This document shows positions 15,865 through 24,593 of a stretch of DNA of 42,476 bases, in pieces. Positions within the stretch are counted from its first letter, which is position 1; every line of letters starts with the position of its first letter. The position numbers were made by a program, and so were the translations under genes. The notes beneath the pieces were generated by a model. That model was not told the origin of the DNA and ran no database searches. It worked only from the letters and a program-made list of their open reading frames with translations. This DNA is from Parachlamydiaceae bacterium (GTDB lineage Bacteria; Chlamydiota; Chlamydiia; Chlamydiales; Parachlamydiaceae): positions 1-42,476 of the forward strand of contig JASBUW010000116.1 in the NCBI GenBank assembly GCA_030147755.1, given 5' to 3'.

Positions 15865-16644
15865 ATGGCAAAGTATTATTTTCTTGGAACTTTACTTCCT
15901 CCTTTGTCATTTGATACCCCGCCTGAAATCAATTTTTTTCAGTTAGAGACGTTATTGCATGATAATTTGACGCATAAAGATTACGAAAAAACAGTAGTGG
16001 TTCGACGTTTTTTTGATATTTTAAATTTACGTTCCTTTTGGTTAGGAGAAGAGTTAGATCCACGAGGAGAACTGACAGCGATCGATTTTGAAGAGGCGTT
16101 AATCAATCGAGCGGGGTTACCGAGCTATGTTTATGACTTCTTAGATACGCATCAAGGATTGTCGGACCGGCTGCATCATTTTCCCTTTTTATTAGCTAAA
16201 TTTTTTCAAAGCACGGAAAATTTGAAGGATCCTTTTTTAAAGCGCTATATGCAATTTGAACGTGAGATGCGCTTAGTGATGACCGCCTTTCGCGCGAAGA
16301 AATTAAAGCGTGATTTAAGTGTGGAATTGCAGTATGAAGATCCTGAAGAAGATTTAATCGCGCAATTGCTCGCGCAAAAAGATGCGGATGTGTATGAGCC
16401 CCCGGAAAAATATAAAGATTTAAAAGTTTTATTCGAAAAGTATGGGGACGATCCTTTAGCCTTGCAAAAAGCACTCGATGTCTATCGTTTTGAGACGATT
16501 GAAAACTTTGTCGATATGGCAGATACTTTTTCGATTGAACGCATTTTAGCTTATCTGACACAGCTACTTCTTGTAGAAAAATGGTTTGAGTTAGATCGAG
16601 AGAAGGGCAGTCAAATTATTGGTACTATTGTGAAGGAAACATAA
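15865..16644 (+). CDS. V-ATPase operon protein of the DUF2764 type
   Basis: A 259-residue soluble protein encoded between subunits E and A, exactly where Chlamydia and Bacteroidetes V-ATPase operons carry a DUF2764 gene. The opening AKYYFLGTLLPPLSFDTPPE and the helical all-acidic body fit that family as I remember it. No subunit C gene is found in this operon, so this protein may take the place of the C subunit that couples rotor and membrane ring; that is an inference. GAGGG lies before the ATG at 15865, and the stop is 2 nt from atpA, so translation is probably coupled. Confidence 0.85.
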   Translation: MAKYYFLGTLLPPLSFDTPPEINFFQLETLLHDNLTHKDYEKTVVVRRFFDILNLRSFWLGEELDPRGELTAIDFEEALINRAGLPSYVYDFLDTHQGLSDRLHHFPFLLAKFFQSTENLKDPFLKRYMQFEREMRLVMTAFRAKKLKRDLSVELQYEDPEEDLIAQLLAQKDADVYEPPEKYKDLKVLFEKYGDDPLALQKALDVYRFETIENFVDMADTFSIERILAYLTQLLLVEKWFELDREKGSQIIGTIVKET

Positions 16645-16646
16645 TT

Positions 16647-18434
16647 ATGCAGCACACGATTGAATCCCCGGAACAAACTCGACCAAGAGGAAAAGTGATC
16701 AAAGCTTTTGGTAATCTTTTGCAAGTGGAGTTTGAGGGTAATATTCGCCAAGGTGAAGTGGCGCTTGTCCATACAGATGACGTGCAACTCAAAGCAGAAG
16801 TGCTCGAAATAGCAGGAAATGAAGCCAAAATTCAGGTATTTGAAGATACGCGTGGCGTGAAATTATTTAGTCCGGTCTCTTTTACAGGCGATTTATTAGA
16901 AGCGGAATTAGGTCCCGGTCTTCTGACTTCTATTTATGATGGACTGCAAAATCCTTTGGTTAATGTTGCTGATATAGCAGGTTACTTTTTGCCGAGGGGA
17001 CTTTATATCACTCCTTTAGATCGCAAGCGCCATTGGGATTTTGATCCTGTTGCTAAAGTAGGGGAGGTGCTAAAACGTGGAGATACCATTGGAACCACTT
17101 TAGAAGGGCGTTTTCAACATCGCATTATGATTCCTTTTTCTCATTATGGGACTTATACGCTGACGTGGGTCATTGCTCCCGGTTCTTATACAATTGAAAC
17201 CGTCGTGGCAAAAGCGAAGGATGAATTTGGAGAAGAACATGCTTTTACGATGGTACAAAAATGGCCTATCAAAAATGCGCTGGTACAAGGTGAAAAGATT
17301 AAGCCTACCAAAATGATGGATACGGGAGAACGCATTATTGATACCCAATTTCCCTTAATGAAAGGCGGCACATTTTGTACACCGGGTCCTTTTGGAGCAG
17401 GCAAAACAGTTTTACAACATCATCTCTCCAAATATGCATCCGTTGACATTGTCGTGTTTGTTGCGTGCGGGGAGCGTGCAGGGGAAGTCGTCGAAGTGTT
17501 GCGTGAATTTCCGCATTTGATAGATCCACATACCGGCGAAACTTTGCTGAAGCGCACGGTCATCATTTGCAATACCTCTTCGATGCCGGTCGCGGCGCGG
17601 GAATCTTCGATTTACATGGGCATTACCATCGCTGAATATTATCGTCAGATGGGACTTGATGTCTTGGTGTTGGCGGATTCCACTTCGCGTTGGGCGCAAG
17701 CCTTGCGTGAGATGTCCGGGCGTTTGGAGGAAATTCCGGGCGAAGAGGCGTTTCCGGCTTATTTAGCGTCGCGTATTGCTGAATTCTATGAACGCTCAGG
17801 AGTCATTGCATTACGCCATGGCAAACCGGGATCCATTACGATTGGAGGCGCTGTTTCACCAGCGGGAGGAAATTTCGAAGAGCCCGTCACGCAAGCAACC
17901 CTCTCTGTAGTTGGAGCCTTCTTAGGATTATCTCGTTCACGTTCTGATTCGCGACGCTATCCTGCGATTGATCCTTTAATTTCTTGGTCAAAATATATTG
18001 ATGCTGTGGCGCAAGAACTCAGCCAACAGGTAGAAGACTGGGGAGAGAAGGTCAAGAAAGCGCGAAAGATCTTGTACCAAGGGAATGAAATTGGGAAGCG
18101 CATGGAAGTAGTGGGAGAAGAAGGCATCGCGTTGCGCGATTTGATCATCTACCTAAAAGCTGAGCTTTATGACTTTAGTTATTTGCAGCAAAATGCGTTT
18201 GATAAAGAAGATGCTTATTGTCCGCTTAAGCGACAAATTCCTCTATTTCAGCTCATTAGTCGTATTTTTGATACCCCTTTTAAATTTCAGACGCATGATG
18301 AAGCGCGCCAATTTTTCTTAGGGCTGCAGAATCAACTTAAAAACTTGAATACGATGCCTTTTCAATCTGAGCCTTATCGCAGAGCGATCACGCAAATTGA
18401 AGAAGCGATCCATAAAGCGCAAGAAGAAGCATAA
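16647..18434 (+). CDS. atpA: V-type ATP synthase subunit A (catalytic)
   Basis: The catalytic subunit of the V-type ATPase. The 595 residues match the family. The P-loop is intact (G247-P-F-G-A-G-K253-T254), followed by the GER motif (ACGERAGEV), the Walker B region (DVLVLADSTSRWA) and the nonhomologous insert near residues 100-190 that distinguishes A subunits from F-type beta. In chlamydiae this enzyme is usually thought to use host-derived ATP to energise the inner membrane, or to run in reverse; the sequence does not tell the direction. AAGGAAA lies just before the ATG. It starts 2 nt after the DUF2764 gene and is followed after 32 nt by atpB. Confidence 0.98.
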   Translation: MQHTIESPEQTRPRGKVIKAFGNLLQVEFEGNIRQGEVALVHTDDVQLKAEVLEIAGNEAKIQVFEDTRGVKLFSPVSFTGDLLEAELGPGLLTSIYDGLQNPLVNVADIAGYFLPRGLYITPLDRKRHWDFDPVAKVGEVLKRGDTIGTTLEGRFQHRIMIPFSHYGTYTLTWVIAPGSYTIETVVAKAKDEFGEEHAFTMVQKWPIKNALVQGEKIKPTKMMDTGERIIDTQFPLMKGGTFCTPGPFGAGKTVLQHHLSKYASVDIVVFVACGERAGEVVEVLREFPHLIDPHTGETLLKRTVIICNTSSMPVAARESSIYMGITIAEYYRQMGLDVLVLADSTSRWAQALREMSGRLEEIPGEEAFPAYLASRIAEFYERSGVIALRHGKPGSITIGGAVSPAGGNFEEPVTQATLSVVGAFLGLSRSRSDSRRYPAIDPLISWSKYIDAVAQELSQQVEDWGEKVKKARKILYQGNEIGKRMEVVGEEGIALRDLIIYLKAELYDFSYLQQNAFDKEDAYCPLKRQIPLFQLISRIFDTPFKFQTHDEARQFFLGLQNQLKNLNTMPFQSEPYRRAITQIEEAIHKAQEEA

Positions 18435-18466
18435 GAGGTTGTCTTACTCAAAGAGAGCGATGAAAC

Positions 18467-19789
18467 ATGAAAATTACGTATGATAAAATCAATACAATGC
18501 GTGGAAACTTAATCTCCGTCACGGCTAAAGGCGTGGGATTAAATGAATTGGCGCGCGTCGATCTTAAGAATGGCCGTAGCGTGTATGCCTCTGTTTTGCG
18601 GATCGAGGGGGATCAAGTGACCTTACAGGTATTTCAAAGCACGAGAGGAATTTCTACCGGAGATCGCGTCACTTTTTTAAATCGCCAGATGCAAGCGACT
18701 TTTGGAGAAACCCTTTTAGGCAGGCGTTTAAATGGGGTGGGCGAACCCATTGATGGGGGACCGGCAGTTATAGGAGAGAATGTCAATATTGCAGCGAATT
18801 CGTTTAATCCTGTAAAACGTGTGGTTCCGCGAGAGATCGTACGTACCAATATTCCTATGATTGACGTGTTTAATTGCTTAGTCAAATCTCAAAAAATCCC
18901 CATTTTTTCTGTAGCAGGAGAGCCCTACAATGCCTTATTGATGCGCATTGCGAATCAAACAGATGCGGATGTTGTTATCATTGGAGGGATGGGACTTACT
19001 TTTAAAGAATACCAAGCCTTTATTGACAATGCGGAGCAAGCAGGTACGATGAATAAAACCGTGATGTTCATTCATCGCGCGACAGATCCTGCAGTAGAAT
19101 GTTTGTTAGTGCCTGATATGGCATTAGCATGCGCAGAGCGCTTTGCGACAGAAGGCAAAACTGTTTTGGTGCTGTTGACGGATATGACCTCTTTTGCAGA
19201 TGCCATTAAAGAGATTGCCATTACGATGGATCAAGTGCCTTCTAACCGGGGGTATCCAGGATCTCTTTACTCGGATTTAGCTTCACGCTATGAAAAAGCC
19301 GTGCTAATTGAAGGGAGTGGATCGATTACCATTATTGGGGTCACCACGATGCCGGGAGATGATGTAACGCATCCGGTACCGGACAACACAGGTTATATTA
19401 CAGAAGGACAATTTTACTTGCATGAAGGACGGATTGATCCTTTTGGATCGTTATCGCGTTTGAAGCAACTCGTCATTGGAAAAGTCACGCGCGAAGATCA
19501 TGGCGATTTAGCTAATGCGATGATTCGTTTGTATGCGGAATCCAAGAAAGCACGTGAAAGACAAGCGATGGGATTTAAGTTATCCCGTTGGGATGAAAAA
19601 TTATTGACCTATTCGCATCTTTTTGAAGAGCGCATGATGAATTTGGAAGTGAACTACACGCTTGAGCAAGCCTTGGATTTAGGGTGGCAAACGTTGGCAG
19701 AGTGCTTTCAGCCGGATGAAGTGGGAATTAAGCAAAGTGTAGTGAATAAGTACTGGCCTAAAGTCGCGCAAGCAGTGCAGACGAGTTAA
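18467..19789 (+). CDS. atpB: V-type ATP synthase subunit B (regulatory)
   Basis: The non-catalytic nucleotide-binding subunit that alternates with A in the head. It has 440 residues. The P-loop position reads [11 protein letters not shown] and has no GKT, as expected for B subunits. Other family marks are [24 protein letters not shown] and [15 protein letters not shown]. The ATG at 18467 is preceded only by a weak GAGAG. A CTCTGTG inverted repeat follows within 2 nt of the stop and separates it from atpD by 95 nt, unlike the tight spacing elsewhere in the operon; it may lower or separate expression of the downstream genes. Confidence 0.97.
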   Translation: MKITYDKINTMRGNLISVTAKGVGLNELARVDLKNGRSVYASVLRIEGDQVTLQVFQSTRGISTGDRVTFLNRQMQATFGETLLGRRLNGVGEPIDGGPAVIGENVNIAANSFNPVKRVVPREIVRTNIPMIDVFNCLVKSQKIPIFSVAGEPYNALLMRIANQTDADVVIIGGMGLTFKEYQAFIDNAEQAGTMNKTVMFIHRATDPAVECLLVPDMALACAERFATEGKTVLVLLTDMTSFADAIKEIAITMDQVPSNRGYPGSLYSDLASRYEKAVLIEGSGSITIIGVTTMPGDDVTHPVPDNTGYITEGQFYLHEGRIDPFGSLSRLKQLVIGKVTREDHGDLANAMIRLYAESKKARERQAMGFKLSRWDEKLLTYSHLFEERMMNLEVNYTLEQALDLGWQTLAECFQPDEVGIKQSVVNKYWPKVAQAVQTS

Positions 19790-19790
19790 A

Positions 19791-19868
19791 TCTCTTCTCT
19801 GTGCTCTCTGTGTACTCTGTGGTTAAATAATAAAAACCACAGAGAGCACAGAGAGCACAGAGAGAACA
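19791..19868. repeat. CTCTGTG inverted repeat, copy 3, inside the V-ATPase operon
   Basis: The arms (19791-19824 and 19835-19868) pair well around an AT-rich loop. The right arm ends just before the ribosome site of atpD. The hairpin would form in the operon mRNA between the stator/head genes (E, A, B) and the genes for D, I and K. Confidence 0.8.
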
Positions 19869-19884
19869 AGAAAGAGGGATTATT

Positions 19885-20529
19885 TTGGCAGAGATCAAAC
19901 TCACGAAAAACGAATTACGCAATCAACAAACACGCTTAGCGCAGTTGGAGAAGTATTTACCTACTCTGCAACTCAAAAAAGCGATGTTGCAAGCCGTCGT
20001 GCAAGAAGTACGCCAAGAAATCCAACGTCTTGAAAAAATACGCCAAGAAAAATGGCAGCAAGCGGAAACATTCAGTGGTTTATTGGCGACTAAAACAACG
20101 ATTGATCCTTTACAAGCTGTCAAAATTAAGCGCGTCATCAAACGTTATGAGAATATTGCGGGCGTGGAAGTGCCCTATTATGAAGGATCCGAATTCGAGG
20201 ACTTCACCTATAGTTTGTTCGAAACGGCACCTTGGGTAGATGCCGCTATTGTCGATTTACGTGTTTTGGCAGAGCTACGCGAGCATATTAAAGTCGTCCA
20301 TGAGCAGTTGCAAGCACTGGAAAAAGAATGGCGTGAAGTTTCTATTCGGGTCAATTTATTTGAAAAAATTTTAATTCCTCGCGCAGCTGAAAATATCCGC
20401 ATCATTAAAGTTTTCTTAGGTGACCAACAGCTGGCTGCTGTTTCGCGCGCAAAAGTGGCTAAAACGAAAATACAAGCGAATCGAGAGGCGGGATGGGCCA
20501 CAACGTCAGCAAGTGAAGGAGAGGGCTGA
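19885..20529 (+). CDS. atpD: V-type ATP synthase subunit D
   Basis: Subunit D is the central rotor shaft of the V-type ATPase. The 214 residues form two long helices (residues 1-65 and 130-200) around a small middle domain, as usual. The family opening KLTKNELRNQQ is present. The start is a TTG at 19885, supported by AGAGGGA about 5 nt upstream; no ATG fits. The C-terminal residues overlap the start of atpI by one base (TGATG), which indicates translational coupling. The CTCTGTG repeat lies immediately upstream. Confidence 0.95.
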   Translation: MAEIKLTKNELRNQQTRLAQLEKYLPTLQLKKAMLQAVVQEVRQEIQRLEKIRQEKWQQAETFSGLLATKTTIDPLQAVKIKRVIKRYENIAGVEVPYYEGSEFEDFTYSLFETAPWVDAAIVDLRVLAELREHIKVVHEQLQALEKEWREVSIRVNLFEKILIPRAAENIRIIKVFLGDQQLAAVSRAKVAKTKIQANREAGWATTSASEGEG

Positions 20530-22445
20530 TGCGTGAAGAAGTAAAAAAAATTTTATTTATTGGTCTTGCAGAAGATAAAGATCAATTTTTTAGACGAGCA
20601 CAAGAGCAAGGCGTCATTCATTTTATTGATCCGCATGCGAGCGGACGTCAAGATCTTCCTCAAGATGTGCAGCACTTGCTTCACGCCCTTAAGATTTTGC
20701 GTAGTTTACCCCCTCGTGAGCAAGAAGAATATTTTGGTAATTTGAATGCCGATGAAATCATCCATTCTATTCTGCAGTTACATGAACAAAATGAAAAATT
20801 GTTAGAAGAATTACGCGTGTTGAACATCGAAATGGCGCGCATTCGTGTTTTTGGTGATTTTTCTTTAGAAGATATTGCGTATATTGAGAGAGAGGGAGCT
20901 TGTAAAATTCAATTTTTTACAGCTCGTCCTAACTTGTTTCAAGATGAACCGGAGCCTAAAGAACTCATTTTTATCACTTCTGAGCATGGTCTTGACTACT
21001 ATATGGCTGTGAATGATGAAGCAGTTATGTATGAAAAAATGATTGAAATGAAGTTTGATCGTTCTTTAGGAGATCTCAACAAACGTTTTAAGGCCGCACA
21101 TAAAGAACATCACCACATTGAACATGAACTTAAAACATATGCGAAATACAATGATTTTTTGCATCATGCTTTGATTGACAAACTCAACCTTTACCATTTG
21201 TATCATACCGAAACATATGTCCAGGAAGCGATGGAAGGAACTTTATTTGCGGTAGAAGGATGGGTACCGAGTAATAAACTACAGGAATTAGATAACGTTA
21301 TTGATCATTTAGATATCTATAGTGATGAAATTGCGATTGAACCCACAGATGTGATTCCCACTTACTTAGAAAATCAAGGAGTGGGACGTTTAGGGGAAGA
21401 TTTGGTGCATATTTATGATACTCCTTCCCATACGGATAAAGATCCCTCTATGTGGGTGTTGTGGGGATTTGCCTTATTCTTTGCTTTTATTATTGGAGAT
21501 GCAGGATATGGACTTATTTATTTAGCGATTGCCTTATTTTTGCGTTATAAATTTCCCCATTTGCAAGGCTTAAAGAAGCGTGTTTTAGATTTATTTACTT
21601 TCTTAAGTGCAGCGTGCGTGGTGTGGGGAGTGCTGATGACCTCCTTCTTTGGGTTAGAAATTGGATTAGATAATCCCTTGCGCAAATTTTCTTTAGTTCA
21701 ATGGTTAGCAGAAAAGAAAGCGCTTTATCATTTTACGCATCATGATGCGACACAACAAGCATGGGTTGAGAAATATCCGGAGCTATTAAATGTCAAAGAT
21801 GTGCATGAGTTTGTGAGTTATCGTCCTACTCAGATGCCTGATAAAGGATATGTCATTTTGAATCAGCTCACAGACAATATCATGTTTGAGCTCGCTTTAT
21901 TTATTGGGGTTGTGCATTTGATTATTTCCTTGTTACGTTATGTCAAGCGAAATTGGCACAACATAGGGTGGGTGATGTTTTTGATAGGAGCCTATCTTTA
22001 TTTTCCTTATTACCTTCAAACACCTAGTCTTCTCAACTATGTAGGAGGTATCGATTTAGTCAAAGGAGGCTTCATTGGATTAGAGCTTATTTTTGCAGGG
22101 ATTGGAGTGGCGTGGTTATTGGCGATTATTCGACATGGGTGGGTGGGCGTTTTTGAAATCTTCGCTTTGGTTCAAGTCTTTGCAGACACTTTATCTTATT
22201 TGCGTTTATATGCTTTAGGATTAGCAGGAGTAATTGTGGCATCGACGATCAATGAAATAGCAAGTGGATTACCTTTAACGATTGGAGTGGTGTTAATTCT
22301 CTTTTCGCATTTTGTCAATATTATTTTGGGAACGATGAGCGGAATTATTCATGGCTTGCGTCTTAACTTTTTGGAATGGTACCATTATTCTTTCGAAGGC
22401 GGTGGTAAGCGATTTCAACCACTTAAGCTACTAAAAAAAGATTAA
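20529..22445 (+). CDS. atpI: V-type ATP synthase subunit I
   Basis: Subunit I (the a-type subunit) forms the ion half-channels against the rotor ring. The 638 residues comprise an N-terminal cytoplasmic helical arm (about 1-300) and a membrane half with about seven hydrophobic segments starting with VLWGFALFFAFIIGDAGYG. The essential arginine is R559 in SYLRLYALGLAG. The chain ends in GKRFQPLKLLKKD, typical of the family. The ATG overlaps the atpD stop by one base. It is followed 14 nt later by atpK. Confidence 0.97.
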   Translation: MREEVKKILFIGLAEDKDQFFRRAQEQGVIHFIDPHASGRQDLPQDVQHLLHALKILRSLPPREQEEYFGNLNADEIIHSILQLHEQNEKLLEELRVLNIEMARIRVFGDFSLEDIAYIEREGACKIQFFTARPNLFQDEPEPKELIFITSEHGLDYYMAVNDEAVMYEKMIEMKFDRSLGDLNKRFKAAHKEHHHIEHELKTYAKYNDFLHHALIDKLNLYHLYHTETYVQEAMEGTLFAVEGWVPSNKLQELDNVIDHLDIYSDEIAIEPTDVIPTYLENQGVGRLGEDLVHIYDTPSHTDKDPSMWVLWGFALFFAFIIGDAGYGLIYLAIALFLRYKFPHLQGLKKRVLDLFTFLSAACVVWGVLMTSFFGLEIGLDNPLRKFSLVQWLAEKKALYHFTHHDATQQAWVEKYPELLNVKDVHEFVSYRPTQMPDKGYVILNQLTDNIMFELALFIGVVHLIISLLRYVKRNWHNIGWVMFLIGAYLYFPYYLQTPSLLNYVGGIDLVKGGFIGLELIFAGIGVAWLLAIIRHGWVGVFEIFALVQVFADTLSYLRLYALGLAGVIVASTINEIASGLPLTIGVVLILFSHFVNIILGTMSGIIHGLRLNFLEWYHYSFEGGGKRFQPLKLLKKD

Positions 22446-22459
22446 CATAGGAGAGAACG

Positions 22460-22882
22460 ATGGATTTTAATATGGTAGGTCCTGCCATTGCATTGGGCCT
22501 GAGTTGTATGGGATGCTGTGTAGGGTGTTGGATTGCAGGGTCTGCCTCGCATGCAGCGATGAGTCGCACGGAAGAAGGGCATGGTAAGTTTATTGGAATG
22601 GCAGCAGCTCCTTCTTCACAAGTGATTTATGGTTTTCTATTGATGTTGCAAATGAGTAAAGCCATTCAAGCGGGAACATTATCACCTGTATCGGCGATAG
22701 CGATTGGCACTTTTTGCGGCATGGCATTTGTATTTTCTTCCATTTTTCAAGGCAAAGTCTGTGCGACAGGTATTCAAGCCTCTTTAAAGCAACCAGGCGT
22801 CTATGGAAAGTGTTTTGCGGCAATTGGAATTATTGAATCGTTTGCTTTGTTTGCATTCGTGTTTGCCCTCCTCATTATTTAG
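22460..22882 (+). CDS. atpK: V-type ATP synthase subunit K (rotor ring)
   Basis: The membrane rotor subunit. At 140 residues it has four hydrophobic helices, i.e. a fused pair of the two-helix unit. The ion-binding carboxylate is E126 in GIIESFALFAF. Q54 and Y57 (PSSQVIYGF) and Q97 (FQGK) stand in the places of Q65, Y68 and Q110 of the sodium-binding NtpK subunit of Enterococcus hirae, and the spacing Q97-E126 equals Q110-E139. This suggests a sodium-type site. GGAG lies before the ATG. It is the last gene of the operon. Confidence 0.95.
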   Translation: MDFNMVGPAIALGLSCMGCCVGCWIAGSASHAAMSRTEEGHGKFIGMAAAPSSQVIYGFLLMLQMSKAIQAGTLSPVSAIAIGTFCGMAFVFSSIFQGKVCATGIQASLKQPGVYGKCFAAIGIIESFALFAFVFALLII

Positions 22883-22898
22883 CATGTCTATCTTCTCT

Positions 22899-22917
22899 GT
22901 AGCCCTTAAAAGGCTAC
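22899..22917 (+). terminator. Short hairpin after the V-ATPase operon
   Basis: GTAGCC and GGCTAC form a 6-bp stem with a 7-nt loop, 17 nt after atpK. It lacks a T-run; the larger inverted repeat directly downstream may be the true end signal. Confidence 0.45.
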
Positions 22918-23050
22918 AAAGACAAAAGGACAAACGACCAAAACGACACAAACGACCCTAACGACAAAGTGAAAGGACAAAAAGGACGAATCACTTTGTC
23001 CACTTTGTCCTTTTACCTTGTCGTTAAGGTCGTTTGTCCTTTTGTCTTTT
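22918..23050. repeat. Long inverted repeat of 9-nt units after atpK
   Basis: Left-arm sequence GACAAAAGGACAAACGACC (from 22921) recurs as its complement near the right end (GGTCGTTTGTCCTTTTGTC). The left arm has extra tandem 9-nt units (AAACGACCA, AAACGACAC, AAACGACCC, TAACGACAA). The centre is rich in ACTTTGTCC words. The gene-free stretch 22883-23212 otherwise holds a putative promoter at 23104. Confidence 0.7.
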
Positions 23051-23103
23051 GTATAAGATGAGTTATTAATTTGTAGATTTAGATTTGTTTGAATGTTTTT
23101 AAG

Positions 23104-23132
23104 TTGACAATCAAATTAAATTAATATAAATT
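23104..23132 (+). promoter_or_regulatory. Promoter for the BTB-like protein gene
   Basis: A perfect TTGACA (23104-23109) is followed by TATAAA at 15 nt or TAAATT (23127-23132) at 17 nt, about 80-85 nt before the start codon. Confidence 0.45.
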
Positions 23133-23212
23133 TAATTTCTATTTTTTAATAAAATATTTAGATTTTTAATTAATTTAAAAATCGAAACTACTTTAAACAA
23201 GAGAGGAAATAT

Positions 23213-24394
23213 ATGACAAGACCCATACAATCAAATCTTTTAAAACAGCTATCTTTTCCAGTACCCGAAAAGCCTCCTACTCATCATGTGAACCCTGATT
23301 ACCAGCCAGACAAACACCTAACCGAAATTATCGGTGATTTATTTGCGCGTCATCTTGAATACGCCATCACACAACATCTTACACAAGTGAGTTTTTTTGC
23401 TACTCTTACTGAGCGTGAAATTAGCTTATTACAAAAGAGAAATGATTTATCTGATGGTTTGCAAGTTGAAATTAGCACAGATCCAACACGTCTGTTTAAC
23501 AAAAAAATCACTATTTCTATTGATTATAATACAAATTTAGTAAAAAAAATTTTTGTTGCTCCTAAACCTCCTAAAGATTGTTCGACAGAAATGGCTTTTG
23601 TTAAGAAATGTAAAGAAAGATTAGAAAGCTATAAAGATATGGATATCATGGTTGATGGTAAAGCTGTTCTGTCTATCAATTACTCACTCTTACTCTTGCT
23701 AACCAAAGACTCCCTTATAGAAGAAGGTATTCACGCTTTAGGAGAAAAGATCACACGTAATAAAGAAGGAAGAATAGAAGCTGTAGTGCCGGCCTTTCAA
23801 GGTTTTCCTGAAAAAACTAAGTTTTTCATGGAAATGGTTTTCAGTCAAAATGTTCCCGCTCATTTATCCATTGATGACATGATGGTTTATTTAGACTGGG
23901 CAAATTTAATAGGAGCTTTCCATACTAAAGCGAGTCTTTTTAATGCTTTAATGAAGTCTTCTGGCTTAAAAGAGTATTGTGACAAGGAAGAAAATAGAGA
24001 ACTTTTAAAAGAATTTGTAAGCAAAGATTATATTCCCAAAGAGGTCAAAAAATTCATACGTCAATACATCCAATTCTACGGCAATACGCATTTTGACCAA
24101 CTTTCTCCGGCTGAAAAAAGAGAATTAGAAATTATCAATAATGCCTATTACAAAGGCGATATGGACTCCAATAAAGCTGAAAGGCATTTAATGAAGTTGT
24201 TTAAAAATCTCCCAAAAGATCAAATGCAATATCTGATACGCAACTCTGCTACAGCTTCTGATGCGTATAGCCTTAGCTGTATCTCACATACTAAAGGCAT
24301 AAGACATGTACGCATGTTGATCAATCAAGACGGAAGTTTAACAGCAGTTGAAAAACAATTTGCTACGCTTGCTGCATTAATCCGCGCTCTTTAA
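23213..24394 (+). CDS. Hypothetical protein with a possible BTB-like domain
   Basis: A 393-residue soluble protein without an export signal. Residues 145-255 (DIMVDGKAVLSINYSLLLLL, then PEKTKFFMEMVFSQNVPAHL and DDMMVYLDWANLIGAF) follow the helix-strand pattern of BTB/POZ domains, which recruit substrates to host cullin-3 ubiquitin ligases. BTB-box proteins are known to be expanded in amoeba-associated chlamydiae. The match is by pattern only and could be wrong. The C-terminal 120 residues are helical. AGAGG precedes the ATG at 23213. The gene has its own likely promoter and is followed by a strong hairpin at 24428. If the domain is right, this would be a secreted effector acting on host ubiquitination. 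Confidence 0.7.
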   Translation: MTRPIQSNLLKQLSFPVPEKPPTHHVNPDYQPDKHLTEIIGDLFARHLEYAITQHLTQVSFFATLTEREISLLQKRNDLSDGLQVEISTDPTRLFNKKITISIDYNTNLVKKIFVAPKPPKDCSTEMAFVKKCKERLESYKDMDIMVDGKAVLSINYSLLLLLTKDSLIEEGIHALGEKITRNKEGRIEAVVPAFQGFPEKTKFFMEMVFSQNVPAHLSIDDMMVYLDWANLIGAFHTKASLFNALMKSSGLKEYCDKEENRELLKEFVSKDYIPKEVKKFIRQYIQFYGNTHFDQLSPAEKRELEIINNAYYKGDMDSNKAERHLMKLFKNLPKDQMQYLIRNSATASDAYSLSCISHTKGIRHVRMLINQDGSLTAVEKQFATLAALIRAL

Positions 24395-24427
24395 AGAAAC
24401 GATTAATCATTACAGCTCATCGCTCTT

Positions 24428-24463
24428 GGCTTAAGAAGTCATTCCAAAATGACCTCTTAAGCC
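24428..24463 (+). terminator. Long hairpin, probable terminator
   Basis: GGCTTAAGAAGTCATT pairs with AATGACCTCTTAAGCC (15 of 16 positions) around a 4-nt loop, 34 nt after the BTB-like protein gene. It is followed by a pyrimidine-rich stretch instead of a clean T-run. Confidence 0.6.
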
Positions 24464-24525
24464 TACCTTTCCTTCAGTTTTCTTTGGTTAGTTGATCATC
24501 ACTGACAGCGCTTTTAAAATTATAT

Positions 24526-24554
24526 TTGACATTAGTTTGTCCTCTTTCTAAAGT
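24526..24554 (+). promoter_or_regulatory. Promoter of the first tandem secreted-protein gene
   Basis: TTGACA (24526-24531), a 17-nt spacer and TAAAGT (24549-24554). The same block, nearly identical, precedes the second tandem gene at 26023. Confidence 0.65.
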
Positions 24555-24593
24555 CGGGATTGAAATGACTAACCCTTACAAAAGAGGAATTGA

